Of a DNA stretch of 64,000 nt, positions 33,093 to 41,277 are shown piece after piece. The stretch is from NCBI GenBank assembly GCA_030123605.1, contig CP126123.1:3873237-3937236 (forward strand). Reading direction: 5' to 3'. Positions within the stretch are counted from its first letter, which is position 1. Every line of letters starts with the position of its first letter. The DNA comes from Nitrospira sp. Its GTDB lineage: Bacteria; Nitrospirota; Nitrospiria; Nitrospirales; Nitrospiraceae. Both the position numbers and the translations under genes were made by a program. The notes under the pieces were generated by a model. That model did not search any database and was not told the DNA's origin. It was given only the letters and a program-made list of their open reading frames with translations.

Positions 33093-34004
33093 ATGCCATC
33101 ACTGATTGAGAACAGCGCAGACACGCAGATTCCGGCTCTTGATGCAGTGGTATCCGCTGAGCACGCAACCGTTCCGGCGCCTCCCATCATCCCCGTAGCC
33201 GTCAAGGAACGGGTCTATCGGCACAAGCTTCCCGTTCGCCTGGGCCATTGGCTCAACGTGGTCTGTCTGTTCATCTTGATCAGCAGCGGTCTCCAGATTT
33301 TCAACGCACATCCTGCGCTCTACTGGGGCGATCGATCCGATCGAGACAAGTCCCTGCTCTCGATCCGTCCGATGAGGACCGACAGCGGCGAGATGAAAGG
33401 CGTGACGACGATCTTGGGGCATCAATTCGATACGACCGGGGTCCTCGGCTATTCGAACGGCTCAGGCCGCGCCTTCCCCGCTTGGGCGACGGTCCCCAGC
33501 GCCAAATGGCTCGCGATGGGACGGCAGTGGCATCTCTTCTTCGCGTGGTTGTTCGTCATCAACGGAGTGATCTTTGCGACCTACGCCTTCGTGAGCCGCC
33601 ACTTCAAAAAAGATCTCTTGCCGACCGGCCAGGATTTGAAGCAGATCCCGCAAGCGGTGAAGGACCATCTTGTGCTGCGCCACCCGACGGGTGATGAAGC
33701 CAAGCGCTACAACGTCCTGCAGAAGCTGGCCTATGTCGGCGTGATCTGCGGGCTTGCGCCGCTGATCGTCTTGACCGGCCTCACGATGTCGCCGACGATC
33801 GATACGGCCTTCCCGTGGCTGTTGACGATCTTTGGCGGCAGGCAATCCGCGCGGACGATCCACTTTATCGCCTGTTTCTCGTTTGTCGGGTTTATCGTGA
33901 TCCACGTGTCACAAGTCATTCTGACAGGGTTCTTCAACAACATCCGCTCGATGATCACGGGATACTTTGTGATCAAACATGAAGGAGCCAGCCATGGAGT
34001 CTAA
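33093..34004 (+). CDS. Cytochrome b561 / thiosulfate-reductase-type b-haem membrane subunit
   Basis: 303 residues. After a soluble N-terminus, VYRHKLPVRLGHWLNVVCLF begins a four-helix di-haem bundle, with His ligands in RLGHWLN, GRQWHLFFAWL, and FIVIHVSQVI and TIHFIACFSF near the end. It should pass electrons between quinol and a periplasmic partner. It overlaps the molybdoenzyme gene by 11 bp, so they form a membrane anchor-catalytic pair like YedZ-YedY or PhsC-type systems. SD is AGGAGAG. Driven by ECF motif copy 7. Confidence 0.88.
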   Translation: MPSLIENSADTQIPALDAVVSAEHATVPAPPIIPVAVKERVYRHKLPVRLGHWLNVVCLFILISSGLQIFNAHPALYWGDRSDRDKSLLSIRPMRTDSGEMKGVTTILGHQFDTTGVLGYSNGSGRAFPAWATVPSAKWLAMGRQWHLFFAWLFVINGVIFATYAFVSRHFKKDLLPTGQDLKQIPQAVKDHLVLRHPTGDEAKRYNVLQKLAYVGVICGLAPLIVLTGLTMSPTIDTAFPWLLTIFGGRQSARTIHFIACFSFVGFIVIHVSQVILTGFFNNIRSMITGYFVIKHEGASHGV

Positions 34005-34764
34005 ACGTGCAATGGAACGACGAGCCTTCTTGAAGGGTACGGCTGGAGCAGCAAGCCTCCTTGCCCTCGCCGGCTGCGACAACCTGACACAGAGCGGGTG
34101 GTTTCCCAACATCCTCCATCAGGCGGAGAAGCTGACCGATGCCGTTCAACGCGCAATCACGCCTGTCAATGCCCTGGCAAAAGAATATAGCGAGGCAGAG
34201 ATCTCGACAGTCTTTCCGGCGAACGGCAATACCGATCCCGGCACGCAAGACTACGCTGAAATGGCTCAAGACACTTTCATCGACTGGAAAGTCACGGTTG
34301 CTGGACTGGTGTCCGCACCGACCGCCTTTTCACTGGCCGCGATCAAGGCTATGCCTGTCAGGACGCAGATCACCAGACATGATTGCGTCGAGGGATGGAG
34401 CGCCATCGGCCAATGGACCGGGGTGCCGCTGGGCGATCTGCTGCGCCCGGTCCAGCCCTTGCCGAGGGCGAAGTATGCCGTCTTCCATTGCGCCGATGTA
34501 GACGACGAAGGTATTTCCTACTATGAGAGCATGGCGCTGGCCGATTGCTACCATCCGCAGACGATCTTAGCCTATGAATTGAACGGCAAGCCACTCGACA
34601 TTCCCCACGGCGCGCCGCTACGTCTCCGCTTTGAACGCCAACTCGGGTACAAGCAGGCGAAGTATGTGATGCGCATCGAGCTGGTGGAATCGCTGGAGGG
34701 AATCGGCGGGGGCAAGGGGGGATACTGGGAAGATCAGGGGTATGAGTGGTACGCCGGGATATAG
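33994..34764 (+). CDS. SUOX-fold molybdopterin enzyme, MsrP(YedY)-like, Tat-exported
   Basis: 256 residues. RRAFLKGTAGAASLLALAGC is a Tat signal that ends in a lipobox-like Cys. The catalytic part contains RHDCVEGWSAIGQWTGVPLG, close to the C-V-E-x-W motif of MsrP, with Cys as the Mo ligand. There is no C-terminal dimerisation domain, as in MsrP. MsrP reduces methionine sulfoxide in periplasmic proteins using electrons from a haem partner; here the cytochrome b561 gene upstream would serve. The ATG at 33994 has AAGGAG upstream. A role as sulfite or other S-oxide enzyme remains possible. Confidence 0.82.
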   Translation: MESKRAMERRAFLKGTAGAASLLALAGCDNLTQSGWFPNILHQAEKLTDAVQRAITPVNALAKEYSEAEISTVFPANGNTDPGTQDYAEMAQDTFIDWKVTVAGLVSAPTAFSLAAIKAMPVRTQITRHDCVEGWSAIGQWTGVPLGDLLRPVQPLPRAKYAVFHCADVDDEGISYYESMALADCYHPQTILAYELNGKPLDIPHGAPLRLRFERQLGYKQAKYVMRIELVESLEGIGGGKGGYWEDQGYEWYAGI

Positions 34765-34889
34765 GCAGGATGATGAAACAAGCCGCCAGCGTCGTTCTCG
34801 CATCGTTCAGACCCTCGACGTACCAGAAATGTACGCCTTGGCCCTTCGCTCGCTGCGGCCTCGCTAGACGACTTGTTTGATCATCCTGC
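34765..34889. repeat. Long palindromic intergenic repeat (REP-like)
   Basis: GCAGGATGAT-GAAACAAG at the left pairs with CTTGTTTGATCATCCTGC at the right (ends at 34889), with complex GC-rich sequence between. It begins right at the stop of the molybdoenzyme gene. The arrangement is that of a transcribed structured repeat; it may act as terminator or mRNA 3' stabiliser. Confidence 0.6.
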
Positions 34890-34918
34890 AAGCCAATTTC
34901 TGAGAGAATGAGTGAATC

Positions 34919-36133
34919 GTGAAACTTGCCTGGTCCCTGATCATTCCCCTCTGCGCATATCTTCTGACCGGCTGCCTCTCGCCGATTGCCATGCATCGTG
35001 CGGTGATTGAATATGACCGCACGGTCAGTTACGTCGAGGCGGACTTATTACTTTTGAACATCGCGCGGGCCCGCCACCATCGGCCGGTGCATTTTACGGC
35101 GGTGTCGAGTGTGGCGGCCACGTTCGACTTTCGAACCAGTGCGGGTATCTCCGGTGGGTTGGGGCGTGCCGCGGATCCTGATCAACGGCCAATCAATCTG
35201 GAGTATTCCGCCAGCGTCGCAGAAAATCCCACGATCACGATCGTTCCGATTGCCGGGGAGGAGTTTACAAAACGAATCCTCCGGCCTCTCGATGAGTCGC
35301 ACCTCGATTTCTTAGTCCGTCAGGGATTCGATCTCGGCATGGTGCTTCGGCTGTTAGCACGCGGGATCGCGATCGATGAGAAGGGAACCCTCACCATTCT
35401 GTTCAACAGCCCGCAACGGAGGGAGGAGTACAGGGAATTTCGGCGCCGTCTCCTGCACCTGGCTTCGCTGGATTTTCAGAAACAGCTTCGGATCGGGCCC
35501 ATCATGTATGAGGAAGCCTTCCCGGTGGCGCTGGATCGCGCCCTCACTCCGGCAGAGGTTGTTGCAGCGCTCCAGACGGGGTATCGTTGGACGACGACGA
35601 GCAAGGAACAACCGGCTGTGTTAAGCCGAAAAGTAACCGGTCGGATCACCATGACCAACTACGATGTGCAGGGGTTGACCAATGAAGAACGACGCCGCTT
35701 GAACGAGGAGATTGAACGGTTTTCTCCGGACCATGTCTTCGTGGACATTCGTCCCGGATTTGCGGGCGGCGACTATCCTCTGCGCGGGTTTATGTTGCTG
35801 CGCAGCTTCAACTCCATCATTTCCTTCGTTGCCCGCGGAATAGCGGAAGAACAGGGGTACCACGTGGACAAGGATGCGCGAACCGGTCCTGTTCCGAGAA
35901 ACCCGGCTCATGTGCTGGAGATCGAAGAGTCGTCGACCCGTCTGACGGATGCGGAATTCTCGGTCGAATTCGAGGGGAAACATTATGCGATCAGAAAATT
36001 TCCGATCACCGAAGGGATGGAGCCGAGTTGGAACCAAGAGGCGTTTGCCGTGCTGTCGGACCTCTTTCAGATGACGGTGACGGACATCTCCAATGTGAAA
36101 ACGCCGATCATTTCCATTCCAAAAGGAGGATGA
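34919..36133 (+). CDS. Conserved lipoprotein of unknown function
   Basis: 404 residues, GTG start. MKLAWSLIIPLCAYLLTGCL carries a lipobox (LTGC), so it is probably anchored to the outer membrane. The rest is soluble: VEADLLLLNIARARHHRPVH near the N-terminus, FVDIRPGFAGGDYPLRGFML further on. I do not recognise a domain. It is followed 2 bp later by another lipoprotein gene, so they are co-expressed. Confidence 0.7.
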   Translation: MKLAWSLIIPLCAYLLTGCLSPIAMHRAVIEYDRTVSYVEADLLLLNIARARHHRPVHFTAVSSVAATFDFRTSAGISGGLGRAADPDQRPINLEYSASVAENPTITIVPIAGEEFTKRILRPLDESHLDFLVRQGFDLGMVLRLLARGIAIDEKGTLTILFNSPQRREEYREFRRRLLHLASLDFQKQLRIGPIMYEEAFPVALDRALTPAEVVAALQTGYRWTTTSKEQPAVLSRKVTGRITMTNYDVQGLTNEERRRLNEEIERFSPDHVFVDIRPGFAGGDYPLRGFMLLRSFNSIISFVARGIAEEQGYHVDKDARTGPVPRNPAHVLEIEESSTRLTDAEFSVEFEGKHYAIRKFPITEGMEPSWNQEAFAVLSDLFQMTVTDISNVKTPIISIPKGG

Positions 36134-36135
36134 TC

Positions 36136-36456
36136 ATGATGAACCTACGCGGTCTTATCGGGACGGTCCTGACCGCCATGTTGTTCCTCAACGGATGTTA
36201 CATGACGAAGGAACAGCGTTGGGAGGCGTTTGACACCGAACGGCGACAGGAGGTTGGTGTGAAGACCACGGACTATTATCTCACTGAGTGGGGAAAACCC
36301 AAAAAACGTATGAGATCCCAAGATGGAGGGGAAATATTGACGTGGGAGTTTTCCGGCTATGGCGGCGCCGAGGGTTGGCGGAAGACCCTGATCTTCACGC
36401 CTGATGGGATCCTGAAAGAGTTTCGGCGGGAATATTGGCCCAAAGAAGCCTGGTGA
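36136..36456 (+). CDS. Small lipoprotein
   Basis: 106 residues. Signal peptide with lipobox LNGC, then YMTKEQRWEAFDTERRQEVG and a C-terminal KTLIFTPDGILKEFRREYWP, resembling small SmpA/OmlA-like lipoproteins in its Y-x-x-EWGKP...F-x-x-x-G pattern. The ATG at 36136 is preceded by AGGAGG that overlaps the previous stop. Function unknown. Confidence 0.7.
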   Translation: MMNLRGLIGTVLTAMLFLNGCYMTKEQRWEAFDTERRQEVGVKTTDYYLTEWGKPKKRMRSQDGGEILTWEFSGYGGAEGWRKTLIFTPDGILKEFRREYWPKEAW

Positions 36457-36504
36457 GGCGCAGCGTTCGTTTCCCCGGAGGTCCGATGCTTCGCGGTCCT
36501 ACCC

Positions 36505-36530
36505 TGTAAGGACCAGTCCGTGACGGCGAC
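36505..36530 (+). promoter_or_regulatory. ECF-type promoter motif, copy 8
   Basis: TGTAAG at 36505-36510, 16 bases, CGAC at 36527-36530, 21 bases before the sulfite-oxidase-like ATG. Confidence 0.8.
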
Positions 36531-36551
36531 CAAAAAACAGGGACTCAACCC

Positions 36552-37556
36552 ATGACCACGACGCTCTCCCGTCGCCGCCTGCTCTTCGCTGCCGGCGTGA
36601 CCGCCTTCGCGTCAATTTTACGCCCGCTCTCAGCATCGGCCGGCCTGCTCGACTCTCTGTTCGGGCGCGTCGAAGCCAAGGCGACCAAGCCGATTACCCT
36701 CAACGAGGAGTTTTACCTGACTTCCTATCGGAGTCCATCGACGATCCGAGTGCATGACTGGTTGCTTTCGGTCAAGGGACTGGTCGAACGGCCGAGCCGC
36801 TTCACCTACGAGGAACTCCTCGCGAAACCCACCGTCTCACAGATTGTCACGCTCGAATGCGTCGGCAACACGGTGGCCGGAGAGTTCATCGGTACGGCGG
36901 AGTGGACGGGCATTTCTTTGCGCGGTTTGTTGGAAGATGCCGGTATCCATGCCAGTGGGCACGATGTCGTATTCCGGGCGGCGGACGGTTTCTCTGACAG
37001 TATCCGCCTGGATCGGGCGATGGCCGACGATGTGTTGATGGCTCACGGGATGAACGGTGTGCCCCTGCCGCAAGGTCACGGTTTTCCCGTTCGAATCATC
37101 GTGCCGGGCTGTTATGGCATGAAAAGTGTGCAATGGCTGACCGAGATCGAAGTCGTGGACCACGATTACAAGGGCTACTATCAGCAGAAGGGTTGGTCGG
37201 ACGAGGCGATCGTCAAGACCACCTCGCGTATCGATCTGCCAGGCCACGGGACGACGTTGCGAGGCCTGCGTCACAGAATCGAAGGCCTGGCTTTTGCGGG
37301 AACGCGGGGGATCAGTCTAGTCGAGATCAGCCTGGATGGTGGTGAGGTCTGGATCCCTGCGACCCTCGATCCTCCCCTCTCTCCTGCCGCGTGGAGCTTC
37401 TGGAGCTATGATTGGACGGTACAGGCAGCCGGCCGGTATCACCTGGCTGTTCGCGCAACGGATGGAACAGGGTGGCGTCAATCCTCGATCGAACAAGACC
37501 CGGCTCCGGACGGCGCCACGGGGCTTCATGAGGTTATGGTCACCGTGGAGGGGTGA
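36552..37556 (+). CDS. Sulfite oxidase-like molybdopterin enzyme, Tat-exported
   Basis: 334 residues. Tat signal SRRRLLFAAGVTAFASIL. The Moco domain has IVTLECVGNTVAGEFIGTAE (Cys ligand, C-x-GN as in sulfite oxidases) and GHGFPVRIIVPGCYGMKSVQ. The C-terminal ~90 residues (GISLVEISLDGGEVWIPATL, then YDWTVQAAGRYHLAVRATDG) are the immunoglobulin-like dimerisation domain, so this is a SorA/SUOX type rather than MsrP. Likely oxidises sulfite or a similar S compound in the periplasm and passes electrons to a cytochrome; a small cytochrome c is encoded at 39516. Confidence 0.88.
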   Translation: MTTTLSRRRLLFAAGVTAFASILRPLSASAGLLDSLFGRVEAKATKPITLNEEFYLTSYRSPSTIRVHDWLLSVKGLVERPSRFTYEELLAKPTVSQIVTLECVGNTVAGEFIGTAEWTGISLRGLLEDAGIHASGHDVVFRAADGFSDSIRLDRAMADDVLMAHGMNGVPLPQGHGFPVRIIVPGCYGMKSVQWLTEIEVVDHDYKGYYQQKGWSDEAIVKTTSRIDLPGHGTTLRGLRHRIEGLAFAGTRGISLVEISLDGGEVWIPATLDPPLSPAAWSFWSYDWTVQAAGRYHLAVRATDGTGWRQSSIEQDPAPDGATGLHEVMVTVEG

Positions 37557-37858
37557 ATCGACAAGGCCTTCCGCTCGATTTGTGAATGCTCAATAATCCT
37601 CAACCGCCAGGCAAACGATCTGCGCATTGCCGTAAATGGCTCAACCGACCAGTACCGTTTCCGAGCATGTTCGGTAAGTCACTCCGCCATGCTGTTGCGT
37701 TCTCATGCCAGTCTGCCCGCCCGGCGCAGTACGAAAGCGGTACGCCCTCTGTGGAATGGCTGGTGGTGGCTTCGATGATAGAGTCGGACATCGGCGAACC
37801 TTGAAAAACCAGAGGCATCAAGCAGCACTGAGATGCCACTCTTTTGAGGAGGAATAAG
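37557..37858. other. Gene-free stretch (302 bp)
   Basis: No convincing frame. Near the end, GAGGCATC and GATGCCACTC form a short imperfect hairpin just ahead of the next gene's GAGGAGG ribosome site. Confidence 0.4.
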
Positions 37859-38356
37859 ATGTCGCAACGAACCTTTCTGGAACTCACCCTGTGGGGGTTG
37901 ATCGCAATTGGAATTGAAGGGTGCACGATGATGCATCAATCCGGGTCTTCAGCTATCCTGCCGAGCAGCGCTTTTTTCTCCATCGATGCGAATGAATTGA
38001 AACCGCTCCAAGCCATCGCCCATGTGCAGGATGCTCGGATGAAGAATTGCCATAAGGGACCTGCCTGTGAGGATGCCTACTATACCAGAGGCTTGGTCGC
38101 GCTCTTTGAGAATCGGGCGGACGCTATTACGGTATTTCAAGAGCTGCACACCGCGATGCCGAACAATCGCTATGACTCAGCCGTGACAGGTTGGCTGAAT
38201 TTGTTGCAAGACAATGCGCCTGCTTCCAAATATAGTAAAACCCTGATGGCTCAATTGAAGCAGGAGGTATTGCGCAGTCTATCGGAACGGCAAGATCTTG
38301 CGGCAGCACGAAGCGTGAAAGACCACGACCGGCGTGTTGCGGATCTCAATCGCTAG
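37859..38356 (+). CDS. Putative lipoprotein with TPR-like helices
   Basis: 165 residues. An N-terminal hydrophobic segment ends IEGCTMM, a lipobox-like site. HKGPACEDAYYTRGLVALFE, then ADAITVFQELHTAMPNNRYD suggests a helical TPR-like repeat. GAGGAGG precedes the ATG by 8 bases. Function unknown. Confidence 0.65.
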   Translation: MSQRTFLELTLWGLIAIGIEGCTMMHQSGSSAILPSSAFFSIDANELKPLQAIAHVQDARMKNCHKGPACEDAYYTRGLVALFENRADAITVFQELHTAMPNNRYDSAVTGWLNLLQDNAPASKYSKTLMAQLKQEVLRSLSERQDLAAARSVKDHDRRVADLNR

Positions 38357-38384
38357 TCTCGACCTTCCATCGTCCTCGCCCCTG

Positions 38385-38415
38385 TCCGGCCGACAGCTCC
38401 CCGCTGTCGGCCGGA
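38385..38415 (+). terminator. Strong GC-rich hairpin, probable transcript end
   Basis: TCCGGCCGACAGC and GCTGTCGGCCGGA form a perfect 13-bp stem with loop TCCCC, 29 bp after the stop of the lipoprotein gene. It lacks a T-run. Confidence 0.55.
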
Positions 38416-38630
38416 GACGTTCCTGCCTCCCTTCACCATCCTCACTTGTCCGGGACCGAAACAGCCCCTTGATTTCGATCCTCTTCATTTGACTAATAGG
38501 CAGTGATCAGCGAATTCTCTCAATTTTCAAGTCTTTCAGTTGAGTTTACTCAGAGGCGCGGCTACACTTTGCACAGCCGTGTCGTCGATCGTTATCTATA
38601 TTTATGGTCCGCATCCGGCGGGAGGCTTGT

Positions 38631-39488
38631 ATGTATGGAGTCATCGCATCCGTCATTGGGTTCGTTTTCATGCTCTTCGGAGCCATGTCGGGTTGGGCTG
38701 TCGAGCCGCAATCTCGACAAGATGGTCAGGGAACCGCAGTTGAGACGATCAAAGGCAAAGATGGCGCGCCGATGGTATTGATTCCGGCCGGGCCGTTTAC
38801 GATGGGCAGCAATGACGGCCTCCCTGCCGAGCGGCCTGAGCATTCGGTGACCCTCGACTCCTACTTTATCGATCGGTACGAGGTGACGTTGCAACTGTAT
38901 GGGACTTTCCTTCGTGAGACGAATCACGAGGCGCCTTCCACCTGGGACGATGAAGCGGCCGCCACTGTAGGAGATCGTCCTGCCGTCGGGATGGGCTGGG
39001 CTGATGCCGCCGCCTATTGCGCGTGGGCTGGGAAGCGGCTTCCGACGGAAGCCGAGTGGGAAAAGGCGGCGCGCGGAACCGATGGACGCCGCTACCCCTG
39101 GGGCCACATGCAGCCGTTTGTGGACATTGCAAATTACAATCGCGGTGTATGGGTGAGTGAAGCGATCACGCTGGCTCCTGTGACCGCCGGAATCGAAGGC
39201 ATGAGCGTACGCCATGGGTTGAAAGAGGGCGGCAGAAGCCCCTACGGTCTCCACCATATGGCGGGGAATGCGGCCGAATGGGTGGCTGACTGGTATGATC
39301 GTGAATATTACGCGAAGAGTCCGGAGAAGAATCCCACGGGGCCGGCGAGCGGCGAGAAACGGGTGCTTCGCGGAGGGTCCTGGGCCGACCTACCAGCCGC
39401 GTTGCGGGTGTCGGCGCGTTTCTCAGCGGAGCCGGATTTTCAAGATCGGACAATCGGGTTTCGCTGCGCAATGGATGCCAAGCAATAG
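38631..39488 (+). CDS. FGE/SUMF1-domain protein (formylglycine-generating-enzyme fold), exported
   Basis: 285 residues. Signal peptide (VIASVIGFVFMLFGAMSGWA), then the SUMF1 hallmarks LIPAGPFTMGSNDG, DRYEVTLQLY, KRLPTEAEWEKAARG, YPWGHMQP, GNAAEWVADWYD and VLRGGSW. True FGEs activate sulfatases, but most bacterial relatives have other or unknown roles, and no sulfatase lies nearby. ATG at 38631. The small cytochrome c gene follows after 27 bp. Confidence 0.85.
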   Translation: MYGVIASVIGFVFMLFGAMSGWAVEPQSRQDGQGTAVETIKGKDGAPMVLIPAGPFTMGSNDGLPAERPEHSVTLDSYFIDRYEVTLQLYGTFLRETNHEAPSTWDDEAAATVGDRPAVGMGWADAAAYCAWAGKRLPTEAEWEKAARGTDGRRYPWGHMQPFVDIANYNRGVWVSEAITLAPVTAGIEGMSVRHGLKEGGRSPYGLHHMAGNAAEWVADWYDREYYAKSPEKNPTGPASGEKRVLRGGSWADLPAALRVSARFSAEPDFQDRTIGFRCAMDAKQ

Positions 39489-39515
39489 GGTGGATGCTGA
39501 ATCGTACTCGTGCCC

Positions 39516-40016
39516 ATGCTCGATTCTCCTTCCCCAGTTCCCCCGTCCTCCAGCCGGAAGGACAAGGCATTGATCGCCTTGGCTGCCGGAAGTGTTCTGC
39601 TGGTTGCGATTTGGAACGTCCAACCGTCTCCTGAATCGCCGCCGAATGTCGATCCCAACATGGTGCCGTTGGTAACCGGAGATGAGCCGATCCAGGAACT
39701 CTTCGTCCGTGCGGGATGTCCGATCTGTCATCAGATTCCCGGTATTGCCGGGGCGAACGGGCGGGTGGGGCCCCCGCTCTGGCTGGGGAAGACGGGGGTG
39801 ACGCGCCTTGCCGATCCTCGGTATCGTGGGCAGGCGCAGACCGTCCGTGACTACATTGTGGAATCGATTGTGTCGCCCGGGATCTACGTGGTGCCGGGCT
39901 TTCCCGCGAATACGATGCCGGTGTGGTATGGACGAAAATTGAGTGCGACTGCGTTAGAGAAAATCGCGTCGTATCTCGAACAGGCGACTGAAGAACGGAC
40001 GTTTGTGATTCCGTAG
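39516..40016 (+). CDS. Membrane-anchored small c-type cytochrome
   Basis: 166 residues. One TM helix (KALIALAAGSVLLVAIWNVQ) and one haem c site, CPICH in FVRAGCPICHQIPGI; MPVWYG supplies the likely Met ligand. Periplasmic electron carrier, perhaps for the sulfite-oxidase-like enzyme; inferred from neighbourhood. Alternative GTG start at 39510. Confidence 0.85.
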   Translation: MLDSPSPVPPSSSRKDKALIALAAGSVLLVAIWNVQPSPESPPNVDPNMVPLVTGDEPIQELFVRAGCPICHQIPGIAGANGRVGPPLWLGKTGVTRLADPRYRGQAQTVRDYIVESIVSPGIYVVPGFPANTMPVWYGRKLSATALEKIASYLEQATEERTFVIP

Positions 40017-40057
40017 GAGGACATGTCGGTCAGCCACGACCGTCCGACCGCTGAGCG

Positions 40058-41221
40058 TCAGCGTTTCCTGCCTCCGGTCTGGCCCAGTTGACCTTGGATC
40101 TGAAACCCCTTCTCGTCCTTGCTGTTCTTGTCTAAGAGGGCCGCCACCGCGTCGTCACCCTTCAAACCTGCCAATTTGATCTTGAGGCGAAGGTTGTTGG
40201 CGCTATCGGCATTGATCAGGGCTTGTTCGATACTGATCTTCCCTGCCTTATAGAGCTGCAGCAGGATGTGGTCGAACGTCTGGCATCCTTCCTCGATTCC
40301 CTGTTCCATCGCTTCCTTCAGCGTATCGATCTCCGAACGTTTGATGAGGTCTTTGATGCGCGGCGTATCCAACATGATTTCCAGCGCCGGTACCCGACGG
40401 TTGTCGAGAGAAGGAATCAACCGTTGGGAGATAATGGCCCGGAGGTTCAACGACAGCTGCAGGTAGATTTGAGCGTGCCGTTCAACCGGGAAGAAGTTCA
40501 TGATGCGTTCGATGGCCTGATTGGCATTGTTCGAGTGCAAGGTGCCGAGACAGAGGTGGCCGGTTTCGGCGAAGGTGATCGCGGCTTCCATCGTCTCCGT
40601 ATCCCTGATTTCGCCGATGAGAATGACGTCCGGAGCTTGGCGTAGGGTGTTCTTCAAGGCATGGCCGAATGAATGGGTATCGAAGCCGACTTCGCGCTGC
40701 GTCACGATGGATTTCTTGTGGTGATGGACGAACTCGATCGGGTCTTCGACGCTGATGATGTGGCCGGCATGGACGCTGTTACGATGGTCGACCATGGCCG
40801 CCAGCGTGGTGGATTTGCCGGATCCGGTGGCGCCGACGACGAGGACCAGCCCACGCTTGGTCATGGCGATGTCTTTCACGATGGGCGGCAGGTCCAACTG
40901 CTCGACCGTCATGATCTCCGCCTTGATGTGCCGAAACACCAGTCCGACGTTCCCTTTCTGGCGGAAAATGTTCACACGGAAACGGCCCAACTCCTTGTAA
41001 TACAGCGCGAGGTTCATCTCCATTTTTTCTTCGAACTCGCCCCGCTGTTGGCCGCGCATGAGCGCCAACGCCAGTGATTCCAATTGTTCATTGGCAAAGG
41101 GCGGCGCATCGGTCCGATGCGTCGAGCCATGAATGCGATAGATGGGCGGCGCATCGACCGTGAGATACAAGTCGGAGGCCTCCTGCTTGACCATGACTTC
41201 GAGAAGAGTGCGAACATCCAT
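40058..41221 (-). CDS. pilU: Type IV pilus retraction ATPase-like protein PilU
   Basis: 387 residues: Walker A VVGATGSGKSTTLAAM, Walker B VILIGEIRDTETMEAAI, His box FAETGHLCLGTLHSNN. The N-terminus LLEVMVKQEASDLYLTVDAP and the long variable C-terminus fit PilU, the accessory retraction motor that works with PilT. It follows pilT by 56 bp. Confidence 0.9.
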   Translation of the reverse strand: MDVRTLLEVMVKQEASDLYLTVDAPPIYRIHGSTHRTDAPPFANEQLESLALALMRGQQRGEFEEKMEMNLALYYKELGRFRVNIFRQKGNVGLVFRHIKAEIMTVEQLDLPPIVKDIAMTKRGLVLVVGATGSGKSTTLAAMVDHRNSVHAGHIISVEDPIEFVHHHKKSIVTQREVGFDTHSFGHALKNTLRQAPDVILIGEIRDTETMEAAITFAETGHLCLGTLHSNNANQAIERIMNFFPVERHAQIYLQLSLNLRAIISQRLIPSLDNRRVPALEIMLDTPRIKDLIKRSEIDTLKEAMEQGIEEGCQTFDHILLQLYKAGKISIEQALINADSANNLRLKIKLAGLKGDDAVAALLDKNSKDEKGFQIQGQLGQTGGRKR

Positions 41222-41277
41222 GAGACGCCTCGTTCCGATGCCGGATGGAGTCCGGCAGAGTTGAGTTGAGAAGGCGC

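Noticed and set aside
34370-34996. 208-codon minus-strand frame over the palindromic repeat
   Set aside because: It depends on the repeat and the antisense of the molybdoenzyme gene; typical spurious frame.
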